Notes under the pieces: model-generated
What the model saw: the letters and a program-made list of their open reading frames with translations, nothing else
What the model was told of the DNA's origin: nothing
Databases searched by the model: none
In this document: positions 28,082-35,660 of the stretch, one piece after another
Position numbering within the stretch: the stretch's first letter is position 1
How the letters are laid out: each line of letters starts with the position of its first letter
Assembly: GCF_016907695.1 (NCBI RefSeq)
Contig: NZ_JAFBCK010000001.1
Coordinates: 3,754,501 to 3,818,500 of the forward strand
DNA from: Actinokineospora baliensis
Lineage (GTDB): Bacteria; Actinomycetota; Actinomycetes; Mycobacteriales; Pseudonocardiaceae
Reading direction: 5' to 3'
DNA length: 64,000 nucleotides
Position numbers and translations under genes: made by a program

Positions 28082-28264
28082 TCACCGTGCCAAGGCGCGC
28101 AGAACCGCCCTTTCGGCCCTGTCCGGGCGGGTGCCGAGCCGCTCGGGGTGCCCCGGCAGCGGCGGGTACGACCGCGGCGGCGGGCACAAGAAGTCTGGGT
28201 GCGGGTAGAGGACCGCACCCAGTGTCGTGATGGCCCGTTCCAGCACCGCGCGCACCGTTGGCAT
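28082..28264 (-). CDS. Small DUF6059-like protein
   Basis: A possible 60-residue protein starting at an ATG with MPTVRAVLERAITTLGAVLY. A proline-rich centre (CPPPRSYPPLPGHPERLG) and a short C-terminal helix follow. The P-rich then GHPERL pattern, an N-terminal helix and total length resemble small actinobacterial DUF6059 proteins often found near specialised-metabolism genes. I see no strong ribosome site, and the function is unknown. It sits between the membrane protein gene and the divergent L,D-transpeptidase gene. Confidence 0.4.
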   Translation of the reverse strand: MPTVRAVLERAITTLGAVLYPHPDFLCPPPRSYPPLPGHPERLGTRPDRAERAVLRALAR

Positions 28265-28433
28265 GCGCGGAAGTGTGGCGACCGGACGGCCCGAGCGCCG
28301 CCGTTCCCGGAACGTGGACGGTTCAGCCGCCGGGGCAACGGGTACTTCCCTTCCGTACCCCGAGTCCCAGCCCGCGGCAGGCGCGGGCGGTACCGAACAC
28401 GAGCCCGGTTCGCGGGCGGATGGGAGGTCGATG

Positions 28434-28883
28434 ATGGGAATCTCGACTAAGGGAATCGTGGGCAGGGCAGTTGGCGTGACCGCCGCGGCCGGGCTGGCTT
28501 TTGTGCTGGCCGCCCCGCAAGCGCAAGCGAGCCCCGCCCCGTGCAGTGCTGCCGCCAAGGCCTGCGTCGCCTTGGGCGCCAACTCGGCCTGGCTGATGAA
28601 CGCGGGCACCGTCACCTACGGCGCGGTCCCGATCACCAGCGGCAAGCCGGGCTATCGCACCCCGGTCGGCAGCTTCACGGTGACCTACAAGGACATCGAC
28701 CACTGGAGCAAGGCGTTCAACGGCCCGATGCCGTACTCGGTGTTCTTCACGACCAGCGGTGTGGCCTTCCACGAGGGCAGCCTCTCGCAGCTCTCGCACG
28801 GCTGCATCCACCTGTCCCCGGAGGCGGCGCGGGTGTTCTACACCTCGCTCGCGCCCGGTGACCTGGTCGAGGTCGTCAGGTAG
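28434..28883 (+). CDS. Secreted L,D-transpeptidase (YkuD domain)
   Basis: A 149-residue exported protein. The signal peptide ends near QAQAS. The YkuD fold follows: ACVALGANSAWLMNAG, PITSGKPGYRTPVGSF, then the active-site segment VAFHEG...LSHGCIHLSPEAA with catalytic Cys in SHGCIHL. Family members form 3-3 cross-links in peptidoglycan or attach proteins. The product is minimal: a catalytic domain with no LysM or bacterial-Ig part. The second of two adjacent ATGs (28434) is favoured because GGGAGG lies six bases before it. A terminator follows. Confidence 0.88.
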   Translation: MGISTKGIVGRAVGVTAAAGLAFVLAAPQAQASPAPCSAAAKACVALGANSAWLMNAGTVTYGAVPITSGKPGYRTPVGSFTVTYKDIDHWSKAFNGPMPYSVFFTTSGVAFHEGSLSQLSHGCIHLSPEAARVFYTSLAPGDLVEVVR

Positions 28884-28890
28884 CAGACGC

Positions 28891-28926
28891 GAACACAGGG
28901 GCCCGGGGCGATCCGGGCCTCTGTTC
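28891..28926 (+). terminator. Terminator hairpin after the L,D-transpeptidase gene
   Basis: GAACACAGGGGCCCGG (28891-28906) pairs with CCGGGCCTCTGTTC (28913-28926) with one mismatch and a two-base bulge, eight bases past the stop. Confidence 0.7.
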
Positions 28927-29018
28927 GTCCCTCCTTGCGCCGCCGGACAGCTCGGGTTCACCGAGGTCTGCGACGGTGCGTCGATCATCGTCCGGGGTAG
29001 CTGGGGAGACGCGCTGAC

Positions 29019-29456
29019 ATGGGTCGTGGCTGGGTCGTGGTCGCGTTCGCCCTGGTGGCGGTCCTGCTGGACGCCACAGCGGCAGGCGCGGAGCCGACCC
29101 AGACCGTCGCGGTGTCGGTCGACGACGGCGACCTGCTGGTCTCCGTCGACCGCGCGGGCACGCTGTCCGGGTTGACCGTGGTCGACACCCGTGCGGGCAA
29201 CCCGGGCTGGAGCGCTGCGGGCCAGTTCCACGACTCCGGCGACGCGCCGCTGTCGTGGAACCCCGCGGTGGTCGACCAGTCGCCGGTGCAGGTGCTCACG
29301 CTGGGGAAGTCGATCGTCGGCATGCGGGGCAGCCGGGTGCTGGCCGTGGCCGACCCGGCCGCCGGTCGCGGCACCGCGCGCCTGACCGCGGGGTTCCGGC
29401 TGCTGGTGACCAGGCCGACCGGCTTCACCGCCACCCTGACACTCACCGTCATCTGA
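29019..29456 (+). CDS. Secreted beta-sandwich (WxL-like) protein, matches the C-terminal domain of the next gene
   Basis: A 145-residue exported protein with signal peptide ending near AGAEP. The mature part is one beta-rich domain: TQTVAVSVDDGDLLVSV, then VVDTRAGNPGWSAAGQF, and ends FTATLTLTVI. The same signatures (TQTITTEV..GELLMSVE, ITDTRAGNPGWSLSGQL, ALLTLTAI) form the C-terminal domain of the PstS-like protein encoded next, so the two share a domain and perhaps a partner. Similar domains are annotated WxL-like in actinobacterial surface proteins. A GGGAGA site precedes the ATG. Function is unknown; cell-surface attachment or protein interaction is plausible. Confidence 0.75.
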   Translation: MGRGWVVVAFALVAVLLDATAAGAEPTQTVAVSVDDGDLLVSVDRAGTLSGLTVVDTRAGNPGWSAAGQFHDSGDAPLSWNPAVVDQSPVQVLTLGKSIVGMRGSRVLAVADPAAGRGTARLTAGFRLLVTRPTGFTATLTLTVI

Positions 29457-29556
29457 GCGGACCGCTCGGTTGCGCCATTCGTCGTTCACCCACGTGGACC
29501 ACACCATTCACACCCGCGTGCGATGTTGCCGCGTCGGGTCCGAACTGGGGAGAATC

Positions 29557-31065
29557 GTGCGTCGATCACTGTGTGCCGCTGTAGTCGCCGTCCTGCTGGG
29601 AGCGGTCCCGGCAACCGCCCAGCCGGTCGCGGTGTCGGGCGCGGGGTCGACCAGCGCCTTCAACCTCGTCGACCAGTGGCGTGCGGACAGCAGGCTGCGG
29701 GTCAACTACGCCGGGACCGGCAACACCGACGGGCTCACCCAGTTCGAGGCCCGCCACGTCGACTTCGCCGTCACGGAGACCACCTACCCGCAGGCGGGTA
29801 TCCCGACCACCCGGCCGCTGACCTACATCCCGGTCGCCGCCCAGGCGATCACCGTCGCCTACAACGTGACGGTTGGCGGCCGCAAGCTCACCGGGCTCCG
29901 GCTGACCCCGGCCACGGCGACCAAGATCTTCACCGGTGCCGTGACCCGCTGGGACGACCCCGTCATCGCGGCGGACAACCCGGGCTTGGCGCTGCCCGCG
30001 GTCCCCGTCGTCGCGGTGGTGCGGTCCGACTCCTCGGCGACCACCCGGCACTTCACCGCGTGGATGAACACGGTGGAAACCCAGCTGTGGCAAGCGTTCT
30101 GCCCCGGGTGCGGGCAGCAGTCGGTCTACCCGACCGCACCTGGACTGGTCGCGATGACCGGCTCGATCGGCGTGACGAACTACCTCCGCCAGGCCAACGG
30201 CTCCATCACCTACGTCGAACGCTCCTACGCCAGCAACGCCGCATTGCCGCAGGCGAGCCTGCGCAACCAGCGCGGCGAGTTCGTCGCTCCCGAAGCCGGG
30301 TCTGTCCAGTTGGGACTGTCAGTCGCCCGTCAATCCCCGGACGGCAGCGTGGACTACGGGCCGGTGTTCCGCGACCCGACGGCGGGCAGCTACCCCCTGG
30401 GCTTGTACTCCTACCTCATCGCTCCGACCACAGTGGAGGGTCAGTTCGGCCAGGATCGCGGCGCGGCACTGGCGGAGTTCGCCAGGTACGCGCTGTGCGA
30501 GGGCCAGGCCGCCGGGCTGCGGATGGGGATGGCCCCGTTGCCCACCAACCAGGTCCGGGCAGGCGTCGCCCTGCTCAACCGCATCCCCGGCGCCGCGGTG
30601 ACCACCTGCGCCCCACCCGGCCCGCCGACGCAGACCATCACCACCGAGGTCGAGGCGGGCGAGCTGCTGATGTCGGTCGAAGCGGGCGGCGTCACCCTGC
30701 CCTCCCCGGTCATGGCCGCCGACGGCTCCGTGCTGACCACCACCGGCAGGCTGCGCACGATCACCATCACCGACACCCGCGCGGGCAACCCCGGCTGGTC
30801 GCTGTCGGGCCAACTCACCGACTTCACCGGCACCTCCGGCACCATCGACCGCGCCAACGCCGCCTGGACCCCCATCGTCCTCGACCGCGCCCCAGGCCAA
30901 CAGATCACCGAAGGCGCCGTGGCCGACCTCTCCACCTCCCGCACCCTCGCGGTCGCCACCAAGGGTGCGGGCACCGCGCATCTCACCGCCCGCATCGACC
31001 TTTGGGCCCCCACTTCGACTCGGGCGGGCGACTACTCGGCCTTGCTGACTCTCACGGCGATCTGA
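29557..31065 (+). CDS. PstS-like phosphate-binding protein with C-terminal WxL-like domain
   Basis: A 502-residue secreted protein starting at a GTG with GGGGAG just upstream. After a signal peptide (to PATAQ) comes a PstS-like periplasmic-binding fold (about 25-350): VSGAGSTSAFNLVDQW, DFAVTETTYP, IFTGAVTRWDDP, VVRSDSSATTRHF and IGVTNYL match phosphate-binding proteins. Residues about 365-502 repeat the domain of the preceding protein. It has no lipobox and no pstC/A/B genes nearby, so it probably is not a transport subunit; related fusions occur as secreted surface proteins. Ligand unverified. Repeat locus B follows immediately. Confidence 0.82.
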   Translation: MRRSLCAAVVAVLLGAVPATAQPVAVSGAGSTSAFNLVDQWRADSRLRVNYAGTGNTDGLTQFEARHVDFAVTETTYPQAGIPTTRPLTYIPVAAQAITVAYNVTVGGRKLTGLRLTPATATKIFTGAVTRWDDPVIAADNPGLALPAVPVVAVVRSDSSATTRHFTAWMNTVETQLWQAFCPGCGQQSVYPTAPGLVAMTGSIGVTNYLRQANGSITYVERSYASNAALPQASLRNQRGEFVAPEAGSVQLGLSVARQSPDGSVDYGPVFRDPTAGSYPLGLYSYLIAPTTVEGQFGQDRGAALAEFARYALCEGQAAGLRMGMAPLPTNQVRAGVALLNRIPGAAVTTCAPPGPPTQTITTEVEAGELLMSVEAGGVTLPSPVMAADGSVLTTTGRLRTITITDTRAGNPGWSLSGQLTDFTGTSGTIDRANAAWTPIVLDRAPGQQITEGAVADLSTSRTLAVATKGAGTAHLTARIDLWAPTSTRAGDYSALLTLTAI

Positions 31066-31156
31066 CGGCGCCCACCGAGGGGGGCGAGTTGGCTGCGGGC
31101 TCGATGCGGTGGACGGGCTGGCGGGGCTGGCTCGATGGGCTGGCTTGTCGGTGTGT

Positions 31157-31204
31157 CTCGGTAGGATGTGAATCGGGGGCGCTTGAATGGGTTGATCTTG
31201 TGGG
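31157..31204 (+). repeat. Conserved box shared between repeat loci (locus B copy)
   Basis: It reads CTCGGTAGGATGTGAATCGG, then GGGCGCTTGAAT, then TTGATCTTGTGG. The locus A counterpart (20204-20249) is inverted and nearly identical over about 32 bases. It lies about 72 bases before element B1. Confidence 0.75.
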
Positions 31205-31275
31205 GCGAGGGATTTGTTGCCTTCGCGGTCGGTTCGCCTGCGGCATCGGGCGCGGATCTGTGGGTGGTGCGGTGT

Positions 31276-31421
31276 GCTCGATGGGGCGGACTTGTTTTGC
31301 GCGGGGCCCCTGCGCCAGTCGTGGCAGGACCGCAAAAGCCGGGGCCGAAGAGCGTGGCCCTGCAGCGAGGCAAGGCTACGACTGCCGCTCCCCCACGCAA
31401 AACAAGTCCGCCCCATCGAGC
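31276..31421 (+). repeat. 146-bp inverted-repeat element, copy B1
   Basis: The outer arms pair perfectly over about 26 bases (GCTCGATGGGGCGGACTTG with its complement). An inner stem CAGTCGTGG/CTACGACTG is visible. The interior near the centre differs from B2 and B3 (CCTGCAGCGAGGCAAGG in place of CCTGTCCGCGCACAACG). Confidence 0.87.
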
Positions 31422-31515
31422 AGTGTGTGGGCGGCTTCCTGGGGGCGGTGGTCGGGCTGGCGGGGTTGGCTCGGTGGGTTGGGTTGGCGGGGCTGGCCCC
31501 GTGGTGGTGCGGTGG

Positions 31516-31660
31516 GCTCGATGGGGCGAACTTGTTTTGCGCGGGGCCCCTGCGCCAGCCGTGGCAGGACCGCAAAGCTGGGGCCGAAAAGCATGGCCCT
31601 GTCCGCGCACAACGCTACGACTGCCGCCACCCCACGCAAACCGAGTCCGCCCCATCGAGC
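31516..31660 (+). repeat. 145-bp inverted-repeat element, copy B2
   Basis: Nearly identical to B3 except in the right arm, where CGCAAACCGAGTCCGCC replaces CGCAAAACAAGTCCGCC, weakening the outer stem at three positions. It lies 94 bases after B1. Confidence 0.87.
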
Positions 31661-31752
31661 ATGGGGTGGGCGGCTTCCGGGGAGCGGTGGTTGGGCTGGC
31701 GGGGTTGGCTCGGGGGCTGGGGTGGCGAGGTTGGTTCGTGGTGGTGCGGTGT

Positions 31753-31897
31753 GCTCGATGAGGCGAACTTGTTTTGCGCGGGGCCCCTGCGCCAGCCGTG
31801 GCAGGACCGCAAAGCTGGGGCCGAAAAGCATGGCCCTGTCCGCGCACAACGCTACGACTGCCGCCACCCCACGCAAAACAAGTCCGCCCCATCGAGC
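31753..31897 (+). repeat. 145-bp inverted-repeat element, copy B3
   Basis: Almost the same sequence as B2, with one arm change (GCTCGATGAGGCG for GATGGGGCG) and an intact right arm. It is followed directly by AGTTGGCACC, the start of the flank shared with locus A. Confidence 0.87.
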
Positions 31898-31966
31898 AGT
31901 TGGCACCGGAAGGTCCGAGTGTCCAGTGGTCGGCACTGCTGTCGGAGTCGGGTGGTTGGGCTGGCG
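31898..31966 (+). repeat. Flank shared between repeat loci (locus B copy)
   Basis: It starts AGTTGGCACC and includes GAGTGTCCAGTGG and GGAGTCGGGTGGTTGGGCTG, matching the reverse complement of about 19908-19975. Confidence 0.75.
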
Positions 31967-32080
31967 GGGCTGGCGCCGCGCATCTCACGCCGTATCTACT
32001 CGTGTGGGCGGTTGCGTCGACTGCTGACCCTCGCCGCGATCTGACCGTGGTCTGTGGGCATCCCGCCCGGGGTGCTGCTT

Positions 32081-32734
32081 TCACGCATCCACGATGCGGC
32101 CGTCCACCAACTCGACCACCCGGTCCACCTCCGCCAGGTGTGAGCGGTCGTGGGTGACCAGCACTGTCGCGATGCCGAGGGTGCGGGTTCGGGTGGTGAT
32201 CAGTTCGATGATCGCCGCGCCGTTGGTGTGGTCGAGGGCGCTGGTTGGTTCGTCCACCAGGAGCACGTCCGGTTGGTTGACCAGGGCTCGGGCGATGTTC
32301 ACCCGCTGCCGTTGGCCGCCGGAGAGTTGGTGGGGGCGGCGGTGGGCAAGGTCGGCCAGGCCCACGTCGGCCAGGTGTTCTGTGCCGCCGCGGCGGCCGT
32401 CGATTCGGGTGATGACCTCTAGTTGTTCGGCGGCGGTCAAGGCGGGCAGCAGGTTCGGCTGCTGGAAGACGATTCCCAGGCGGCGTCGCCGGAGTGTGGA
32501 CAGGGCGGTGCGGCTGAGTCCCGCCGTGCTGGTGCCGCCGATGGTGACGGTGCCCGTGTCGGGGGTGATCAGGGTCGCCGCGACGGCCAGGAGGCTTGAC
32601 TTGCCGGATCCGGAGGGGCCGACGACGGCGGTGGTGGTGCCGGGTGGCACGTGCAGGGTCACGGCGTCCAGCGCGGTCAGGCGCCGGTCGCCGTCGGGGT
32701 AGGTGAGGGTCACGGAGTCCAGGGTCAAGGTCAT
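32081..32734 (-). CDS. ABC exporter ATP-binding protein (LolD/MacB type)
   Basis: A 217-residue ATPase with Walker A GPSGSGKSS, Q-loop VFQQPNLLPALT, signature LSGGQRQR, Walker B VLLVDEPTSALD and H-loop VTHD. The family pairs with FtsX-like permeases to export peptides, lipids or drugs, or to act as a mechanotransmitter. The ATG start overlaps the permease stop (ATGA). The operon is divergent from a two-component system, a pattern often seen for antimicrobial-peptide or envelope-stress detoxification modules (inference). Confidence 0.9.
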   Translation of the reverse strand: MTLTLDSVTLTYPDGDRRLTALDAVTLHVPPGTTTAVVGPSGSGKSSLLAVAATLITPDTGTVTIGGTSTAGLSRTALSTLRRRRLGIVFQQPNLLPALTAAEQLEVITRIDGRRGGTEHLADVGLADLAHRRPHQLSGGQRQRVNIARALVNQPDVLLVDEPTSALDHTNGAAIIELITTRTRTLGIATVLVTHDRSHLAEVDRVVELVDGRIVDA

Positions 32735-33744
32735 CGGGCACTTCCCAGGGCGGTGAGCGGGTCGACGGTCGTGATGCGGCGCAAGGCGAGCGCCGCGCCC
32801 GCGAGCCCCAGGCCGATGAGCGCGGCGGCGGGCAGGACCAGCGTGGGCAGGTCCAGGACGAACGGCACGCTGTCGGGCAACACGGCGCCGACGGTGGCCG
32901 CTATCGCTGTGCCGAGGGCGGTACCGACCGTCAGCAGGACCGCCGCTTGGCCGACGGCGTCGCGCAGCAGGTAGCCGGTGGGGGCGCCGAGGGCTTTGAG
33001 GACCGCGATGTCGCCGGAGCGCTGGATCGTCCACACGGTGAAGAACGCACCGACCACCAGCGCGGAGATCGCGAACAAGAACCCGCGCATCAGCAGCAGC
33101 GACCCGTTCTCGGCGGCGAACGAACCGATCCGCTCGACGGCGTCCTCGACCGGTTCGGTCGTCGTTCCCAGAAGCCGGTCCGCCGCCGCGATGTCGCAGT
33201 CTGATGTGGACAGAACAAGTACGGAGAACCGGCTCCCCGGCGGCAATGGCACCCAGATGACCGGGGCGTGGCTGAAGTAATCATCCTTTGTGGATGTTCG
33301 AGCGACGGTGTCGAGGTCGCCGATCCGAACCCGGTCCCCGTCCGCGACACCCAGCGCCGCGCCCGCGCCCCGCGACAGCACGACCTCCTCGACCGTCGAG
33401 GACGCGAACACCGCCACGCCCGTGCTCCGCCCGCCCGACTCCGCCCGCCCCATCGACACCGCCAACCGCCCGACCCGCTCCACACCCGCGGTGGCCGACC
33501 ACCCCAGCGCCGTCGACTCGTCGAGCTCCGTGCCCTCGAACCGCCCCTCCGCCCCGGCGAACACCACGTGGTCGCCGCCGAGCCCCAGGACCGCGGAGGT
33601 GTTGCGCCCGGCGAGACCGCCGGTCAACCCCGACAACAACCCGACCAGCACCGTCACCAGCACGACGACCCCGACCAACAACCCGAAACGGCCCCGCGCG
33701 AACCACAACTCACGCCACCCGACGAACACCAGCCAGCTCCTCAC
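32731..33744 (-). CDS. FtsX-like ABC exporter permease
   Basis: A 337-residue permease. The first membrane helix (near residues 20-40) is followed by an extracellular domain of about 180 residues, then three C-terminal helices beginning with LLLMRGFLFAISALVVGAFF. The segment TIQRSGDIAVLKALGAPTGYLLRD is the cytoplasmic coupling loop of FtsX/MacB permeases. The GTG at 33744 is used because the protein then begins RSWLVFVGWRELWFARGRF, like relatives; an ATG at 33789 has no ribosome site. Upstream palindromes lie between this gene and the divergent kinase gene. Confidence 0.85.
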   Translation of the reverse strand: MRSWLVFVGWRELWFARGRFGLLVGVVVLVTVLVGLLSGLTGGLAGRNTSAVLGLGGDHVVFAGAEGRFEGTELDESTALGWSATAGVERVGRLAVSMGRAESGGRSTGVAVFASSTVEEVVLSRGAGAALGVADGDRVRIGDLDTVARTSTKDDYFSHAPVIWVPLPPGSRFSVLVLSTSDCDIAAADRLLGTTTEPVEDAVERIGSFAAENGSLLLMRGFLFAISALVVGAFFTVWTIQRSGDIAVLKALGAPTGYLLRDAVGQAAVLLTVGTALGTAIAATVGAVLPDSVPFVLDLPTLVLPAAALIGLGLAGAALALRRITTVDPLTALGSAR

Positions 33745-33796
33745 CTCGGCAACCCCACCAACCCTGCCGGGGGAGACCGCTCCCGCCATCGCTCGT

Positions 33797-33818
33797 GCGA
33801 TCGCTTTCGCGCGATCGC
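33797..33818. promoter_or_regulatory. Paired GCGATCGC palindromes between the ABC exporter and kinase operons
   Basis: Two perfect 8-bp palindromes GCGATCGC at 33797-33804 and 33811-33818 are spaced 14 bases centre to centre in the 145-base divergent gap. This is a candidate binding site for the adjacent NarL-type regulator, supported only by symmetry and position. Confidence 0.35.
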
Positions 33819-33889
33819 GCGGTTGCCCTCCGGCTCAACCTTTCGATTGATGCGGCCGGGCCCGGGCCGTGGCTACCCTGGCGAGCATC

Positions 33890-34966
33890 GTGACCTCAGT
33901 GGACTCCCCAGCGCTGCACCGCCTGCTCACCGCAGGCCCTGACGTCCTCGCGGCCGCCTTGGTCCTGGTGCCCGTCGTGAACGACCCGCGGCCGGTCGTC
34001 CTCGCGGTCAGCGCGGCGCTGTTGCTGTCCGTGGTCGCTGGCTTCGTCAAGAGACAGCTGGGATCGCTGGTGGCGGTGGGAGCCTTGTGGGTGACTCTGC
34101 TGGCCATCACCCCGGGCGCGGTGTGGTTCGCGTTTCCCTTGTACTTCCTGCTCCTGCGTGACCTGCCGCGCCGACCGGCGATCGCCGCCGTGGGTGCCGT
34201 GGCGCTGGTCGCGGTCGCCGGGTTCGGGTGGCACCAACACGTGCTCACCGTCGGGACGGTCCTGGGACCGCTGCTCGGCGCCGCCGTCGCCGCGGCCACG
34301 GTGGTCGTCTACCGGGAGAGCGAGCGACGCAGGGAGCTGACCGAGGACCTCGCCGCCGCCGAGCGGGCCGCGGGCGTCCTGGCCGAACGCGAGCGGCTGG
34401 CCAGGGAAGTGCACGACACCCTCGCCCAGGGCCTGTCGAGCATCCACCTCCTGCTCAGCGCCGCCCTGCGCGGCGACACCGAACGCCACGTCCACGCCGC
34501 CCGCGCCGCCGCGGCCGACGCCCTGGCCGAAGCGCGCCGGTTCGTCCGGGCCCACAACCCACCCGCCCTCGACGGCGGCTCCCTCCCCGAGGCCCTCCGC
34601 GCCGCCTGCGCCACCACCACGGCCACCACCGCCCTCACCGCCCACTGCCACATCACCGGCGACGAGGTCCCCCTGCCCACCACCCACCAGGTCGCCCTCC
34701 TGCGGATCGCCCAATCCGCTCTCGGGAACGCCGTCGAACACGCGGGCGCCACCGAGGTCCAGCTCACCCTCACCTACCAGGACACCGAGGTCATCCTCGA
34801 CATCGTCGACAACGGCCACGGCATCACCGGCCCCACCGCCCCCGACCGCGGCCACGGCATCGCCGCCATGCGCGCCAGGGCCCAGGCCCTCGCGGGCGCC
34901 CTGGTGGTCGAATCCGACAGCCGCGGCACCGCGGTGGCCGCGACCCTGCCGGTGGTGTCGGGGTGA
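33890..34966 (+). CDS. Two-component sensor histidine kinase (HisKA_3, NarL partner)
   Basis: A 358-residue membrane kinase. Four or five hydrophobic helices with very short loops occupy the first 130 residues, so it probably senses within the membrane. A linker helix leads to the HisKA_3 box with the phosphorylated His in REVHDTLAQGLSS (near 173), then a compact ATPase domain with N-box SALGNAVEHA and G-box DNGHGI. The GTG at 33890 is chosen; an in-frame GTG at 33869 is also possible. Its stop overlaps the response-regulator start (GTGA). It probably controls the divergent ABC exporter. Confidence 0.88.
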   Translation: MTSVDSPALHRLLTAGPDVLAAALVLVPVVNDPRPVVLAVSAALLLSVVAGFVKRQLGSLVAVGALWVTLLAITPGAVWFAFPLYFLLLRDLPRRPAIAAVGAVALVAVAGFGWHQHVLTVGTVLGPLLGAAVAAATVVVYRESERRRELTEDLAAAERAAGVLAERERLAREVHDTLAQGLSSIHLLLSAALRGDTERHVHAARAAAADALAEARRFVRAHNPPALDGGSLPEALRAACATTTATTALTAHCHITGDEVPLPTTHQVALLRIAQSALGNAVEHAGATEVQLTLTYQDTEVILDIVDNGHGITGPTAPDRGHGIAAMRARAQALAGALVVESDSRGTAVAATLPVVSG

Positions 34967-35616
34967 GCGGGCCGAATGGTTCCCCCGGTGGGGTGATTCG
35001 GATCCTGGTGGCCGACGATCACCCGATCGTGCGGTCTGGGCTGCGGGCGGTGTTGGGCGGCGAGCCCGACTTCACCGTCGTCGACGAGGCCGCCACTGCG
35101 GCGGAGGCGGTCGCCAAGGCGCCGTTTGTCGATGTTGTGCTGATGGATCTGCGGTTCGGCGACGGGGTGTCCGGTGCCGAGGCCACCGCCGCCATCACCG
35201 CTGGTCAAGGGGCTCCGCGCGTGTTGGTGTTGACCACGTACGACACCGATGCCGACATCCTGGCGGCGATCGAGGCGGGGGCGACCGGGTACCTGCTCAA
35301 GGACGCCCTCCCCGAGGACCTCGCCGCCGCCGTCAGGGCGGCCGCGGGTGGGCGGGCGGTGCTCGCGCCGAGTGTCGCCGCCCGGTTGGTGGACCGCACG
35401 CGTAACCCCGTCGGGTCGTTGTCGGTGCGGGAGGCTGAAGTGCTCGGGCTGGTTGCCGATGGACTGTCCAACCTGTCCATCAGCAGGCGACTGCACCTGA
35501 GCCAGGCGACGGTGAAGTCTCACCTGGTGCGGGTCTACGCCAAGCTCGGCGTGGACTCCCGCACCGCGGCCGTGGCCGCCGCCCTCGCGCGGGGGCTGAT
35601 CCGGCCCCACCGGTGA
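34963..35616 (+). CDS. NarL/FixJ-family response regulator
   Basis: A 217-residue regulator. The receiver domain starts RILVADDHPIVRSGL, has the phospho-acceptor Asp in VVLMDLRFGDG (near residue 60), and the conserved Lys in YLLKD. The C-terminal LuxR-type helix-turn-helix is LSVREAEVLGLVADGLSN followed by ATVKSHLVRVYAKLGV. The start overlaps the kinase stop; an alternative GTG at 34992 would give a more typical short N-terminus. It is the last gene before cheA, 44 bases away. Confidence 0.92.
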   Translation: MSGPNGSPGGVIRILVADDHPIVRSGLRAVLGGEPDFTVVDEAATAAEAVAKAPFVDVVLMDLRFGDGVSGAEATAAITAGQGAPRVLVLTTYDTDADILAAIEAGATGYLLKDALPEDLAAAVRAAAGGRAVLAPSVAARLVDRTRNPVGSLSVREAEVLGLVADGLSNLSISRRLHLSQATVKSHLVRVYAKLGVDSRTAAVAAALARGLIRPHR

Positions 35617-35660
35617 GATGAACCCCGGCGCAATACCTCAGGGGCGGCCGCCGCTCGCCG

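Larger units (their letters stand above)
31066..32080. other. Non-coding repeat locus B
   Basis: This gap of about 1 kb between the PstS-like gene and the convergent ABC ATPase gene holds no credible gene. It contains a conserved box (31157-31202), three inverted-repeat elements starting at 31276, 31516 and 31753 (periods 240 and 237), G-rich GGnTGGC spacers of about 93 bases that are themselves repeated (GGGCGGCTTCC near the start of each), and a flank (31898-31966) shared with locus A. A half-site resembling an element end lies at about 31099. Confidence 0.78.

Noticed and set aside
28265..28615. N-terminal extension of the small minus-strand gene at 28082-28264
   Set aside because: It would overlap the well-supported L,D-transpeptidase gene and its ribosome site; only the short form is plausible.
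29557..31065. Phosphate transport operon pstSCAB
   Set aside because: No pstC, pstA or pstB follows, and the protein has no lipobox but carries an extra surface-type domain.
31276..31897. CRISPR array
   Set aside because: The repeat unit is about 240 bases with similar, not unique, spacers, and no cas genes are present.
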